Source of the DNA: Phytophthora sp. 'mugwort'
Lineage: Eukaryota; Oomycota; Peronosporomycetes; Peronosporales; Peronosporaceae
Direction of reading: 5' to 3'
NCBI GenBank assembly: GCA_033558025.1
Contig: JAUCEF010000012.1
Span: 2,418,001 to 2,482,000 of the forward strand
DNA: 64,000 bases
The notes beneath the pieces are model-generated. The model searched no databases. It saw nothing but the letters and a program-made list of their open reading frames with translations, and had not been told where the DNA came from. Positions 42,829 to 55,917 of this stretch are shown in pieces (position 1 is the stretch's first letter; each line of letters begins with the position of its first letter). The translations under genes were made by a program, and so were the position numbers.

Positions 42829-44049
42829 TCAAGTCCTTCGGCGGGCTTTGATCACAGTACCGGCTAATGGACAGTGTGCGTACGCGGCACTGCACGCGAC
42901 CACATCCTATGCAAGAGAGAGGGGGGGGGGCAGACTGTTCTATTTGGTCATATTAACTACTAAATGTCTGGAATATCCTTAGCCTGGTTAGCGACGCCGG
43001 TTCCTCGTGCGAGTCCGGTGGTTGTACGGGGCTTGTCCCTTTCGGCGACTTCTCTTTGGGTGGTTCTGCTAACGCTGCTGAGCACAGTAGTATTCTCGTC
43101 CCCTGTATAATTGTTTCAGGTCTTCTGCGTTCCCTCTTGTCTAGTGCCTGTATTTGCCACAATCCTGTCGTCCAGAAATCCTGCCGCTCTCCTCAATTGT
43201 GCCCGTTTCCTGCTGAAAGACCACCCTGTTCCTTTGTATCCATAATCCCGTGATGCACACACTGCTCATGATGTGCCACAGTCGCTTCCATTCTCCTGCA
43301 AACTGCTCCTCTGTGTCTGGGTAGTCTACTTTCAATCTTGCCTTTGTTGACAACGACAGTTGGCGCTGTCCCGTTGGCGCAATTGCTGATGAATCGCTCC
43401 AAGTTTCCTAATTCCCATCTTTCGCCCGTCCAGTGGCAAATGCGCTTTTGCCAGCATACTTACGCACTTGGACATTCCCAGAATATATGTCCCATTGTTT
43501 CCTTGGTCCCACGGCAGTACGCCAACTCCCTACAACTGTTGTCCCGTTCCCTGCCTCATATAACAGGTTTAGTTGCCTGGTGGCTACTCGATACCCGACC
43601 CAGACTTGATACTCAGTGAGCGCATTATTGTGCTTGCTTTGGGGTCTGCTGTAGTGCAGCTGCCTGCCATCTACTCATTTTGGCTGCCCTTGCCAGTTTC
43701 TCCAATAGCCCGTCCATTTTGATTCCTTCTCCCTCGTACTTCCGGAACGGTTGCTTCTTGAGCACTTTCCAGACATGCTTGTTCGCGATCGCATCAGGTA
43801 CCCTCCAAGGGAACCTGTGGATGAGAGGATCCGCATAGAACACAATGCTTCTTCCTCCTCGAACCGTTGCAGCTTGTGCCGGTCGTTCCTTATTGTTGCG
43901 TCACCTCTATCAGCAACGACCACATCTTATGCGGAAGGAGGGCGCCTCCGATTCACGAGTGATGTAGTCCGCAACGTCAACATCATCAAGCGCATCATTT
44001 ATACTCTGATGATGAGTAACCTCGCCACAAGGAGTGTGAGGTCGTGCTA
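42829..44049 (+). pseudogene. LINE OTU-like segment, interrupted (unit 2)
   Basis: Same interruption as unit 1, between 42912 and 43933. Confidence 0.45.
42913..43916 (-). mobile_element. Nested non-LTR retrotransposon fragment (unit 2)
   Basis: Same insertion as 13564-14567. Flanking duplications are 42897-42912 and 43917-43932, the latter with one substitution (CATCTTATGC). Confidence 0.7.
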
Positions 44050-44168
44050 AACACTGCATATCCAACCTCTCCTGCCTCATCGCTAGCCGGGGTATAAACG
44101 CAACAAACAAAACCCACCTACAGATACACATTACCGACAGGGGAAGAAGCAACAGCATGATTAGACTG

Positions 44169-45669
44169 ATGGTACGTGTCGGCGCCACAACCTAATGGCA
44201 TGGGTAGCTGCAGTGAACGTAACCCACCCCGGTACCAAGCGGACCACCAAGCGGTGCGCATACACCTGAGGAGACCTGACGACCCACTGCGTATTCGCAA
44301 ACCTGCCAGAGTATATCTACCGCCTTCACAGGCGAAGGCGGAGGTGACATCGGTAATTATCGATCGGCAGCAGGACTTCCGGGAGAAACTACCAACGCTA
44401 CTGATGTAGGGGGCGACAGTGACGGCTCATGCGTGGGATGGGCTCAAGGAAACGATAAGGAAGGAGGCGCGACTGGCAATCAAGCACAAGAGGAAAAGTG
44501 CTAGGGCGACCTACAAACAGAGAATCAGAAGGCTGCGGCGACGGGAACGACGGCTACAGGATATCGCGAGGGGTAGCATGATCTCGGTGGACACGATGAC
44601 AGACCTCATGGTCACTCTTACCTTGACGGAGGGTGAAGGGGCCACCCCATTGCAGTGAGTGCGCAACGCGATAACGGACTGTATACGGGCGAGGGCGGCA
44701 TCGCAACGCCGCAACTTGTTCCGTGCCGGCGGACACCAGCCGGGTAAATCGTCGAAGCAGTTCTTCAGAAGGGTACATACTATATTTGGGGACAACGAGA
44801 TACACAAGATCGACGCAGCCATCGGAACGAACGCTCGTGGTGTACACGACAGGGCGGACACATTGGCTGACGCATGGACTCCATTATTTCAACAGGAGCA
44901 ATCCACTATGGCGGATAGACAAGCGGTGCTGGAATGGTTGGGTGACCCCGGCCAATACGATACAATCCTGGAGGACTTACACGCACCGTTTAAGAGAATG
45001 AAGTGGCAGCTGCCATCGGAGCTTCCAAGCCTGGAAAGGCTTGCGGGCCTGACAGATTGGGCAACGACTGGTATCGTGACTTCTCGGCGCAGCTCATTCT
45101 CCTGCTCACGCAAATTTTTAATTGCTGGTACCAGGCCGGGACCTCCCCCTCTTCCTTTCTGGAGGCAGTTAGTTTTTTCTGCTTAAAAAAGGGTGGAGAA
45201 GCTACGGACCCCCTCAATTTCCGTCCTTTGGCGCTACTCGACACGGAACACAATATATTTACGCGCATAATGGCAACACGGATGGGCGTGAAGTTGGATC
45301 GGATAATTTACCCGAACCAAAACGGTTTCGTGCCAGGGCGGACGATACATGCCACAGTTGATCTATTCAATGAGGCACAAGCAGCAGCGCAAGCAGGTCC
45401 AGACATGGCAGCAGCACTTGCACTTCTGCTAGACTTCTGCAAAGCATATGACTCCGTGGACCGGAAGTTCATAAATGAAGTACTCACTTGGTTGGGATTT
45501 CCGACGGTATTTGTAGCTGCAATTAGGGCGATGCACGAAGGCACTAAGGTTCGTTTTCTCGCCAACGGGCATAAATCGAGATGGGTGAGAGTTGACGTGT
45601 GGTATTAGGCAAGGATGCCCGCTAGCCCCGCTGATTTTCATTCTGGTAGTCATCACATTTGCAGCCACC
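44169..45669 (+). pseudogene. LINE ORF2 reverse transcriptase, truncated (unit 2)
   Basis: The 45003-45608 frame is open for 201 codons through RT motifs up to DVWY; the GIRQGCPLAPL piece lies in the next frame. YxDD is missing as in unit 1. Confidence 0.8.
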
Positions 45670-47515
45670 GAGATATGTCGTAAGATACTTATCGTAGCTG
45701 GTACCAGCTGGTACATAGTTGCTAATATCGAGCATTTTCATGTTCGATGTAGCGATGCACATGTAGCTGGGTTCTTGATAACAGATTTGATGTTGTCAGT
45801 ACCAATGATGGTGAATAAGTCGCTCTTAATCAAGTTGATATCGTATCGACCCGAATTGAAGCCGAATACTGGTACCTGATCAATCTTTTGCTGTTTAAGT
45901 CTTCCGTAGTCGGACCTCTGCTTACCAAAGCCAAGGCTGCTATGGAAGTGAAAGAAGCTATCATACTTCCATTCTTTAATCCAACTCTCCACATCAGATA
46001 TCTTGTACTTCTTACCAAGCTTGACGCCTGGAATTTCCATACCTGTCAGACCGTGGGCATTGATGATTTTTTGCAGAAGCGACTTATACTTATCGACATT
46101 GTACTGTTGGATCTTCACCGATACATCACCAATGTATTTGAACATCCATAAGCAACATCTTTGGATCGTCATTTACAAAACAGCGCACCTCCTCGGTTAA
46201 GCTATCAGCTACGGATACAGACACCGGAATGTGTTCGTTCGTGAAGACAGTATTCTCCCCGTGTTGAGTCGCCGTAGGCTTAAGGATTGCCTCAAAGTCA
46301 TAAACAATGAAGTGGTCGATGTACTGGTTAGCATCCTTAACGGAATACTTTGTAAGCAGTGATCGAATCGCGTTAGGAGCTGGCTTGGAGATAGTTGGCT
46401 CAGCGGGGAAGCTCTCAATATTAACAAGCTCGCACTGATTTTTCTTGTGATTTTTAAATCTTTCACCACTCACAAAAATCATTTCACACTTGGGGCACTG
46501 ATACTTAGACTGAAGCATATCGATGCTCTTGATGTAGAGAGCGTGATTCTCGTGTGATAGAATATCCATCGCTTCATACCCCTTGTCCGACCTACGAATG
46601 CATTCCACATTTCCGGTAGCTACATCCATGCTATATACGTTAATACCGAGTTGGAAGCAGTCCTCACTCTCATCGAGCTGTAGTAGGTCAATAGGCTTGA
46701 AGCTTCTAAATAGGCTCAACGTATAATTAACTCCCTTGAAAAAAAGAGCAGTAGCGCTTGAATGCCTCCTTCACTTGAGCCTGAATTCTGCGAGGATCCT
46801 TCTTAGCGCTCTGGAATGTGTGCCAGGCGATGCAGTGGAAGACGCACTTGTTGTTGGTCTTAGGGAAGTTGATTACATGCTTGTTTTCGCGGATAACCTT
46901 AGGAATAACAGCATCGCTATCCCCAAGAGCATGGTCGCGATGATAGACAAAAATCTTGAATGCAGTGATCGCCTTAAGCTTATATCCGGAGCTGGGGTAG
47001 TTCAGCTTGTCAGCCAACTCCATAGACCGAATTTCCGAGATCACCTTCTTTCGAATATCCGCCTTGCTGTTGATTGCGACAGGCTTATTGAATACATAAG
47101 TGTTAGCGAGATTCGGGTAGAAGTAGCGAGTGTCATCAGGATCAGTCTTGCTCACAAGTTCGTACCCAAGAGCAATATTTACCTTAAAAGCACTTGCCTG
47201 GGTCGAAAGAACGTTCTCGAGCTTATCGTAGAAATCAGTAGCCTCGATACCCACATATAGGTGTGATTCCATGTGATTACCAGTGTAAAAACGGTACTTG
47301 GGATCAGCCTTATAGTCAGGCGACATATGCTTCTCAAGGGTTTCAACTGAAACATTGTACTGCTTAGCCACCAATTTCTTGTTCATTGAACGTGAAATGT
47401 TGCTAACATATACCATCTTGCCAGTTCTACCTCGAACCTTAACCCTGTAGCTGCTACCCCATTTGACAGCTTGGATACTTAATCTCTTTAATCCTGCGAG
47501 TTCGTATGCAAACAT
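45669..47515 (-). pseudogene. PolB N-terminal half, further broken (unit 2)
   Basis: Same gene and truncation as 16318-18162, with private lesions: extra A bases near 46738 and a two-base deletion near 46145 split the frame into 46727-47515, 46126-46719 and 45738-46172. Exo I and Exo II motifs are still readable. Confidence 0.85.
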
Positions 47516-47629
47516 ATTGCCTATATATCTTTGTCGATATTAATCTGGTGAGAATCGACTTTATAATTATCGGACCTTATATCAGGATCGACTTTATATT
47601 GGGGCTGACTTTATATCTGAGAAAAAAAA

Positions 47630-47830
47630 TTAATTAGTAAGTTCGCTTTGGCTAAGTTCTGATTTACTTAAGTAATTCTTCTTCTTACGGGCACAAATTT
47701 CTTCGCGATTCTTCTCATCATATTCTCGCTGCTTAGCCAGTCGCGTTTCCCTTGTTTTTAGATAGTACCGCTTTTGAGCGGCTTTGATTCGCTCTTTGTT
47801 AAGTTCGTATTGTTCAGGTGAGTACGTCAT
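47630..47830 (-). CDS. Small basic viral protein (unit 2, 66 residues)
   Basis: Same as 18311-18493, with six extra C-terminal residues (QSELTN) from indels in the repeated AAGTTCGCTTTGG-like 3' region. Confidence 0.5.
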   Translation of the reverse strand: MTYSPEQYELNKERIKAAQKRYYLKTRETRLAKQREYDEKNREEICARKKKNYLSKSELSQSELTN

Positions 47831-48148
47831 CTTTGTATATTACTAACTTCATATTTATCAGGAATAAAATATTATAATAGAAGTCAAAGCTCCGCATTCA
47901 TTACTTTTTATGCCTACTTCGAAGCGTATTACTAATCTACATATCGCTTGCACCCCTGCGGTCTTACGGCGAACAGTATGCCACGCTTTTCAAACAACTC
48001 CGGCATCCTTTGCCGCATTAAGCTTGTCGCTTGCTCTCTGCAATGAGGCCTTGGCTCCACATTTTTGTCAGCCTCCTCCAAACTTGAAAATCACCCGAAA
48101 GTCCGACGACTACCGACTTTAAAAAGTGTGGACCACATCGTGTAATTT
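47831..48148. other. Viral block end and Uma2 upstream region (unit 2)
   Basis: No gene seen; matches 18494-18811. Confidence 0.4.
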
Positions 48149-48196
48149 CTCGGTCGAAAAGCAACTCGGTCGAAAAGCAACTCGGTCGAAAAGCAA
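48149..48196 (+). repeat. 16-bp tandem repeat, three copies (unit 2)
   Basis: One copy fewer than unit 1. Confidence 0.9.
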
Positions 48197-48215
48197 CCAG
48201 TGAGAAAGAGCAGCG

Positions 48216-49097
48216 ATGGCGGACAAGCAAAAAACTCACGAAGACGTCCTTACGCGACTCATGCGCGACTTGGAAACGAAGACGACTTTGTGCTACGTCA
48301 AGGACTATCCTGGAGTGGAGCTGAAGCAGTTGAATTATCACGTGAAGAAGCTCGGTCCACTGGTGAACCCCGTTTTTGGCGAGCAGCCGGCGTTCTTCAT
48401 CGACGAAGGTCGCTTCATCCCCTTTCGAATGGTCGTGTATGGCAACGAGAAGGTGGCGGCGAAGATTGCAGAGCTCCTTGGTGAGTGGTCAAAGTGGTCT
48501 GGAAAAGGAGGCAGAGTGACAACCTCGCAAGGGGCGTTCATTCTGGAGCAGCGTCCCGGAGGGCCCAACGTGAGAATGCCCGACGTGGCATACACACCGC
48601 GAGATGATGACAGGAATTTGACTCGTGAACAGATGTGGACGTATCGTGGCGATCCCTTTGTTCCCACCTTTGTTGTTGAGATTGATAAGCTCTCTGGTCG
48701 AGGCTCTCAACGCAGCGCTCTTGATCGAAAGATGCGAAATGAATATTTCCAGCACGGCGTCCAGTTGGGTTGGCTGATCGACCCACGCCCAGACTTTCAG
48801 CGGATGTATGAGTACTATCTCGACGACAATGGAGACGTACAATGCTCTGACAACACTGCGTGGAGAGATCTTGACGGTGGCGACGTTCTTCCTGGTTTCA
48901 CTCTTGTTAGCACTGATTTGGAGATGGTGTTGAACCAGGATTCGGGTTCGTCATCAGAAGATGAAGTTGATCTGGTGTGTCCCTATCCAAGATGCAACAA
49001 GCGATTCCGATCACCTGGTGCATGTGTTGCTCATGTTGAATGGCACCGTGCTGAGCGCTCTCGACAGAAGTTCTTAGCCAAGCGTGAGAACTCATAG
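48216..49097 (+). CDS. Uma2-family nuclease-like protein with C2H2 finger (unit 2)
   Basis: 293 residues. All Uma2 core positions and the four zinc ligands are kept. Differences from unit 1: two single changes (Cys137Arg, Val168Ala), then a block at 229-234 (TLVSTD for RMRAPV) and seven changes at 270-286 in and after the finger helix. The 24-base block at 48901-48924 differs at about half its positions although the flanks match, which looks like patchwork exchange with another paralogue. Confidence 0.8.
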   Translation: MADKQKTHEDVLTRLMRDLETKTTLCYVKDYPGVELKQLNYHVKKLGPLVNPVFGEQPAFFIDEGRFIPFRMVVYGNEKVAAKIAELLGEWSKWSGKGGRVTTSQGAFILEQRPGGPNVRMPDVAYTPRDDDRNLTREQMWTYRGDPFVPTFVVEIDKLSGRGSQRSALDRKMRNEYFQHGVQLGWLIDPRPDFQRMYEYYLDDNGDVQCSDNTAWRDLDGGDVLPGFTLVSTDLEMVLNQDSGSSSEDEVDLVCPYPRCNKRFRSPGACVAHVEWHRAERSRQKFLAKRENS

Positions 49098-49298
49098 TTA
49101 TCCAGTGTGAACTCATAGCCATCCAGTGTGGCAATACGCTTCGACAAGTTCCTATCTAACCATATCGCAGAACTCAAAGCTTGCGATCTAAAGCATAGTT
49201 GGCGGCGCTGACTGATTTCTTATTCCTGATTGGTGGCTAAGAGAAGATAATAAAAAACTATCTATTGTTTTATCAATATAGTTTGAATGTTGTCGGTC

Positions 49299-49472
49299 GA
49301 GCGGTTCTAAAACTACCCTAAGATCCAAAAGACGTTGCTTTCACTCTAAGGTGGTCGAGAGGTAGCGTCGTCAAAATAGCACCTGGTCCGAAAGAAGGTT
49401 CCAGGATTGTTCTCGATGGTAAATTACGGAAAGTAAAAAAACTGCCGGCGTAATGTTCCAAGTATTACTACT
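49299..49472 (+). repeat. 175-bp transposon-end repeat, copy b of unit 2
   Basis: Same as 19979-20152; abuts the esterase C-terminus. Confidence 0.65.
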
Positions 49473-49769
49473 TATAACCTGCTCGGTGACGGTTACAACA
49501 ACTCGGTGGCGACGGACCCGTTCGTCGGCAAACCAGAGAGCTACAAGCAGCTGGCGCGCATCATGACTCGAATCTGGGCGAGCTTTATCGTTCACGAGAA
49601 TCCGAACGATAACGGCGTGACGGCGCTGAAGTGGCCTGAGTACACGTCCGTCAATGCACAGAACATTGTGTTCGACGCCAACGTGACAGAGTTCGCTTAC
49701 ATCGCACCGGACACATACCGCGCTGAGGGCGTCGCGTACTTGATGAGCCTGTATAATGTCACGGCCTAA
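49473..49769 (+). pseudogene. Carboxylesterase C-terminal fragment (unit 2)
   Basis: Same as 20153-20449. This piece is the natural partner of the N-terminal part at 21797-23157, separated from it by about 26 kb of viral and transposon DNA. Confidence 0.85.
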
Positions 49770-51116
49770 ACAGGGTATTTGTGAAAGGAAGTTTGAAAAA
49801 TGAGAAGCAATAAATACTTGCCGAAAGTAGTTTAGCTTTGTGACTTGCGAAGAACTGACCCCCCGTATTATACTAGCATTCAGATGTAGATTAGTCCAGA
49901 CTCGCAAACTTGCCTCGTTCGGGGCGCGAACCAAGCGGCTGTGAGAAGCGTATAATGATGGGGGCCGTATGAAGTGACGGTATCCGCTGCACTCATCCTG
50001 GCTCGATGAGCGAGAACACGTTCGTTCTGCACACGAATTGTGTACCGAGCAAGGGTAGCGAATCGATATTAGCGATACCCCGAAGAATTTGCGGCGTGTG
50101 CTGAAAGTATCACCGAAAGCGCTCCGCTGTGTTCGTACCTGTTCCCGGGTATTCCCAAATTTACATATTCACGGCTATCCAAGAAAGAACCGCCATATGG
50201 ATTGTGTATTGTACAGTATGAAAGAGGGACGTGGGGGATCACAAGCTAAAGCTACGGCTTCAGTGTGCAGCATTACTGTACTAACGAGGTTGTGTATACA
50301 GGAAACTGAAGACACGTTGGAGAACTTGCGGACTGAGATATTGTTTCGTACTTTGCAAAAAAAGAGCGATTACTACATATAGCCCTGCAGGTTCTGCTTA
50401 TTTAGGTCACACCTCCAGGCATCTAAATGGTCGTTTATGAACTTTGAGCTTGTTGCTGTATACAATTAATGTCCCGCAGAATATCGCGTACATCAAACCG
50501 GTGTATACCGCGCTTAGAACATCTATGCACAGTGTACTACAAAATTGAACTCCAGTAGAGGAACATACAGTACATTTGTGTCCATCAATGATTGTGTAAT
50601 TGTGTACCGTTACCGCTTCAACTAGGCCTTTCCTGCTTCAACCACAAAGCAAATCGTGACCGACAAAAGCGAGGGCACGATTATCAAACGAAAAGTGTCG
50701 ACGGCTTTCATCATTTTTTTTTTTTACAAGCTTAACATTCATCATTATTACGTCATTTAAACTAGTTGCAAGAGTAATAACACATATCGGCAGCAGGTCG
50801 ACAAGGGCGGCCCCAGCCTCGTCACAAGGCTAGTTAGTCCCAACCTACGTCACATGAACTACCGGTAATCGGAATCCCTCCTGGTCTGCTTGGGTATTGT
50901 CATGGACACACTCATATGGATGTATGTGCTTGTAACCCGAGAGTTGACGGCAGTCATTCCTCGAACATCAACTTGCAGTTGCCCGCGGCTCGTTTATTGC
51001 CTTGGACACCATTCCTTTGCGACGCGGAAGATCGCGGCCTCACTCTTTGTCTTACTCGCAAGCGCACTAGTTGACGACAAGCTTGGTGACAATCCCGCTT
51101 CATTTACTTCACCTTC
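49770..51116. other. Host spacer before the next esterase copy (unit 2)
   Basis: Matches 20450-21796; no gene recognised. Confidence 0.5.
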
Positions 51117-52760
51117 ATGCGTTATCTTCTGTACCTGGTCGCGGCGGTTGCACTGCTGGCTACGCCCATCGCTGCCTCAGACGCACCGACAGTCACGATT
51201 AAGAATGGATCCTACTCGGGTGTCTACCAATCCACCTACAACCAGGACCTTTTCCTCGGCATGCCATACGCCCAACCCCCCGTAAACAGCCTTCGCTTTC
51301 GGAACCCGGAACCGCTCAACACGACCTGGAAAGACGTCAAGAACGCAACGGAATACGCCGCCATGTGCTACGGCTACGGCAGCGATACATGGGTGCTGGA
51401 CAACATCGTCTCGGAGGACTGCTTGACGATCAATGTAATCCGTCCGAGTAACGTGTCTGAAGGCGACAATTTGCCTGTCGGTGTGTGGATTCACGGTGGA
51501 GGTCTCACCCAGGGCGGTGCTCGTGACCCACGCTACAATCTTTCCTACATCATGGAAGAGGCGGTTGCAACCGGCAAGCCATTCATCGGCGTCAGCTTCA
51601 ACTACCGTCTACAAGCCTTCGGTTTCCTGTCGGGCTCTGCTGTTCACAAGGCTGGTGTGACCAACCTCGCACTGAAAGACCAGCGTCTGGCGCTGCACTG
51701 GGTACAAGAGAACATAGCGGCTTTCGGTGGCGATACCAGCAAGGTCACCGTTTGGGGTGAGAGTGCTGGAGCTCGCAGCATTGGGTACCAGCTGGTAGCC
51801 TACGACGGCCGTGACGACGGCCTCTTTCGTAGTGCCGTGATGGAGTCGGGCGCCTCCGCTTACTGGCCGAAGAGCTTCAAGAACGCGTCTGCCTGGGACG
51901 TCTACTACAACAAGATCACCAATGCCACGAATTGCAGCTCTGCAGAAGACACTGTCGAGTGCCTCCGCGAAGTCCCGATTGATACGCTCTCGGCTGTTCT
52001 CAACAGCTCTGTCGCTACTTCGGCAATGTACGCGCCGTCCGTCGATGGCGACTTCCTGACGGACGTGGGCCCGAAACTCATTGGCAAGGGCAAGTTCGTG
52101 CACGTACCGATCCTGCATGGCGCCAACTCTGACGAGGGTACTGCGTTTGGCAAGTCCGGGATTGACACAACCGAGGAGTTCTACGAGTACCTGGTTACAA
52201 CAATGGGCTACAGCGAAGAGGAGGCCGAGGTGCTCTTGAAAATGTACCCCGACATCCCACAGATTGGTATTCCCGCTACGCTCCGTGGACGCCCAGGCAA
52301 CGACACATCCTTTGGATACATGTACAAGCGCGTGGAGGCATACGCCGGAGACAACAATCAGCATGGCCCTCGTCGCTTTATGTCGCACATGTGGACACGC
52401 GACGACGTGCCGGTGTACAGCTATCGATTCAACGTAGTGCCCGCCGGCACTTCGCAATACCTCGGCTCGACGCAGCTACAAAAGAAGCTTTGGATCATTC
52501 AGGAGGTTAGTCGTATCAAGAATGAGTTGATGAATCTTGATGCTGTCGCTACTTTCCGTAAAATTGTTGTAAATCAGAAGTATAGAAATGAGTTGGAAGA
52601 TATATTTGGAGTTCCATTCCATTGTATCAAGGATCGATATCTTAATCTTCTAAATGAGCGAAATCATATTTGTCATTCTTATGCTACTTCCGACACGACT
52701 CAGTCATGCCGAGTTATTGTTAATTTGAGTACTCATTTTTTTATGATTCGCAACATATAG
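51117..52760 (+). pseudogene. Secreted carboxylesterase with viral C-terminus (unit 2)
   Basis: Protein identical to 21797-23440 over all 547 codons, unlike the frameshifted viral genes beside it. Virus/esterase junction at about 52470-52478. Confidence 0.9.
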
Positions 52761-52765
52761 ATACG

Positions 52766-55432
52766 ATGTTCCCAAATTTCACATCCCGCGCTCAGAGAGA
52801 GCAGAAACGTCAGGAGCTACTTGAAAAAGCTCAGCGACGGGTTCGACAAGCTAACACCAAGCGTGAGATGTATCAGAGCACATCGTGGGCGACTGATGTA
52901 TCCAATTCTTTCACTACGATAGCTAAGAAGACGACGGCAACAACCCAAACTGATACAGGTGTTGGCACTGATGAAGCAATCCCTGATGCAGTGAAGCAAA
53001 ACCTGAATGATATTATTGATCAGGCGATTGCTTAATCCGACTTAAAAAAAAGTCTCAGTGATGAAAACTCTGGTATAAACCCTGAGGTATCAACAGCTGG
53101 AACTAACACAGAACCTAACGTTAGATTACTTTCCGATGTTAAACTGGATGGTGTTAGTATCCCTCCATTACAGAGACCACTATCTAATGTTTCAATAGAA
53201 GGAATTAGTATCCCTTCAGTTGATATCGCTGTTGGGGAGGATGCATCACCAACACCTGACACTCTATTTAGCGATGATGAACAAATCTCTCAAAACGAAT
53301 TTAAGAAAGCGGTTGAGGAAATTTTTGAGGTTTATCCGATTCTTGCTCAAATGGGTATTCATCCTCTTGCTTCTAATGGACGTCAGCTAACAAAGTATTA
53401 TTTTGGAAACGGGGCTAAGACATACAGTATTAGATTGAACAAGATTGTCTCGGTTCCAAGCATTGATGGGGAAGAGACATACGATCATATTGGATTTGTC
53501 ATCACAAACGATGTTAGATTTAACAATTGTATCAATGAGAAACATGAGCGAAATGAGATGGGTAAAGAGGATAAAAATGCACCTTTTCAAGTATGGAAGC
53601 GTATTGGATCCAAAAGAGCAAGTGCTTCTTCTTTTGACGACTATAAACAAAGCAAACAACGACTTGAGGACAGTTTTCTCGTTGATAATTCAACTTTTAC
53701 AACTTCCGATCAGTCTAATAGTAAATCCAAAATGTACTTGATCATTGCTAAAAATAAGGAACTACTTGAATCTAATGGTTTAATGAAGAAGATTGTTCCT
53801 ATCCTTAAAAGAACGAACAAATCAACACCATTTGATGCTAATGGTTATGTATGGATCAAGGGAAGTACTATTGGTGTTTTCGGTAAGGAAAGTAATCAAA
53901 TGAAGCCGGCTATCATCAAGAAGGTTAATTGGCAACTTACGCTCAAATCATTTGTAGATATGGTCAGGTCGAAAGGTCTTGACTTAGAGATGATCGGTGA
54001 TGAGGACAAAGAAATTGATGTTAATGATTTCACAGAAGGCGTAGGTGAGGCACGTCAAGGTATTATAGCTGGAATTGATGAAGATATGGATCAAAACCTA
54101 TCCAACGCTGATAACGATGCTAAAAACATCTTAACTGATTACTATACGCAACTTCCTTCAAAGGGTATTAAAATCCCGTTTAGACTCAAACCAATCGTTG
54201 AGGTTAAAGATAGTGTTAAAACGCATACAGACTACTATTTTGGTGAGCCATCTGAGACCAGACCATTGAATATTAGAAATGGGAAACACAAGCAAGTATC
54301 TGGAGAAGCGTGGAAGGGATTGATGAGGAATATCAGGTGGATGGGTACATTCCTATCGTTGCTCGATGGATTTGAGGATTTGGATAAATATCCCAAGGAA
54401 GTTGAGTATCCATTCCCATCAAATGATGAGGAAGCAGCACAATTGGTTGAAAGTAAGAAACTTGATCAGCAAAGGCGCAAAAATCTCGATGATAATCTTA
54501 AGATATTGAATGAAGCAATCTTGAATACGGCTCATGATATCAGACGACAAGGTATTGAACCCTATACTCAGGTTGATAGTGAAGACCAACTACAGAAGCT
54601 TCATGACGATTCTGAACGCGCTTACCAATCATACGGAGAAGCGCAAAAACGTTATGAAGAGGCTAAGGAAGCAGTCAAAGGAAACAACTCAAAATCAGCT
54701 CGATCGGCACTAAAGGCAGCGGCATCAGCTATGAAGGCAACAAGAGCTGTATTTAACGCAAAAGCTAAACAATATAGCATTGTAGCTCAGGAGCAAATCA
54801 ATGTAGATGGCTTTGTTGATCGTCAAGATGATAAATCGGTTCGTGGAGTTATGAATGATATGATCAATCAGGTTAGCGGAAGCGGATTGAAAGGTCGTGG
54901 CCTAAGAGAAGCAGGTGTTGCACCACTCGATGGGGTGGTCAGACGTGGAAGGACCTACAACCTAAATGAGATTCAGGGGTTAGCGACACCAAGCGCCTAC
55001 GTTTATCGACAGCTCGGTAGCAAGTACATTCGTATTCCTGACCTTGATGCTAAGACTCCTGTGATTGTACAGCCGAATCGTCGCAAGTGTGGGCCGAAGT
55101 GTCAAATCAGTGATAGCCTAAAATCAATGATCAGAAGTCTCGTATATAAGAACCATATCGATCAGGGGATGTATGACAAGCTCAGCATCGAAGATAAAAA
55201 AATGTTCAAAGAGATCCTTGCGATAACTCATCTTCAGTACAATTTTCACGATAAGCTCACTGATCCACTTGAAACACTTCGCGCTGAGTATGACAAGCTC
55301 AAGGCTCATATTGAGTTAGGAAATGATAATCCAAGCATCATCAAACAGCTCAAGTCTCTTACAGTGAATATGTACAGCAATCGACTCATTGATGATAAAG
55401 AATTTAAAGAAATTATAACTCGACTACTATAA
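52766..55432 (+). pseudogene. Large viral protein, best copy, one nonsense codon (unit 2)
   Basis: One frame of 889 codons interrupted only by TAA at 53033-53035 (CAA in unit 1), so the part from 53351 still reads 693 codons. In order: basic N-terminal region rich in Arg/Gln; Ser/Thr-rich acidic linker with repeated VSIP/ISIP motifs; a globular part (YDHIGFVITNDVRFNN; ANGYVWIKGSTIGVFGKES); a long charged helical, probably coiled-coil region (RAYQSYGEAQKRYEEAKEAV); RRKCGPKCQ; and a C-terminal helical domain ending with KEIITRLL. I do not recognise the family. It is the largest viral gene, so a structural or core protein is plausible but unproven. Confidence 0.8.
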
Positions 55433-55505
55433 TCATGTTCTTCTTTAACCCCCGAATTATTGCAGTGATAACGCTGATAACAACGTTGCTGAGCTCAAAG
55501 CCATC

Positions 55506-55658
55506 ATGAAGAATCTAATCATTCATGAACGCCCTCAGAAGGCTCAGGCAGCCGTATGGGCTACTGATCTCGATAAGTCCATCAGGAAGGTGGATGCATC
55601 AACGCAAACCGAGGGTGGGCGTATGTGGGCCTACCAACCTAAGAAAAAAAGACCGTGA
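55506..55658 (+). CDS. Small lysine-ended viral ORF (unit 2)
   Basis: 50 codons, MKNLIIHERPQKAQAAV to KKKRP. See unit 1 for the A-run difference. Confidence 0.35.
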   Translation: MKNLIIHERPQKAQAAVWATDLDKSIRKVDASTQTEGGRMWAYQPKKKRP

Positions 55659-55667
55659 AGACGTTTG

Positions 55668-55907
55668 CTATCTAAGCAATGCCACTTCGCACGAGTTTGT
55701 TTCGATATCCTCGATAAATGTTAGTTTTTTATCGCTGATACTTACTTCAAGTATGGCAGACTCACCATCAGGACTTTTGGTGGGAAGGAACACACTATCA
55801 CCAAGAACAATACTTTTGTCAGCTTGTAGCATCGTCGATCCCACGATCTGATTAGGTTCATCAGTAGTTAAATTAGTTTTGAGCTCTTTACTTGGTAGGC
55901 AACCCAT
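55668..55907 (-). CDS. Small protein with N-myristoylation-type start (unit 2)
   Basis: 79 residues. Start chosen at MGCLPSKEL because the longer frame upstream overlaps the DUF5754-like gene in another frame. Gly2 with Ser6 and Lys7 fits the N-myristoyltransferase pattern, and Cys3 could be palmitoylated, which would anchor it at a membrane. The rest is beta-rich (VGSTMLQADKSIVLGDSVFL) without a known domain. 10 bases downstream of the DUF5754-like stop. Confidence 0.5.
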   Translation of the reverse strand: MGCLPSKELKTNLTTDEPNQIVGSTMLQADKSIVLGDSVFLPTKSPDGESAILEVSISDKKLTFIEDIETNSCEVALLR

Positions 55908-55917
55908 TGTTTTATAT

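Larger units (their letters stand above)
40226..45669 (+). mobile_element. Degenerate non-LTR retrotransposon with nested insertion (unit 2)
   Basis: Same structure and same PolB junction as unit 1. The RT frame here is open over its first motifs. Confidence 0.8.
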
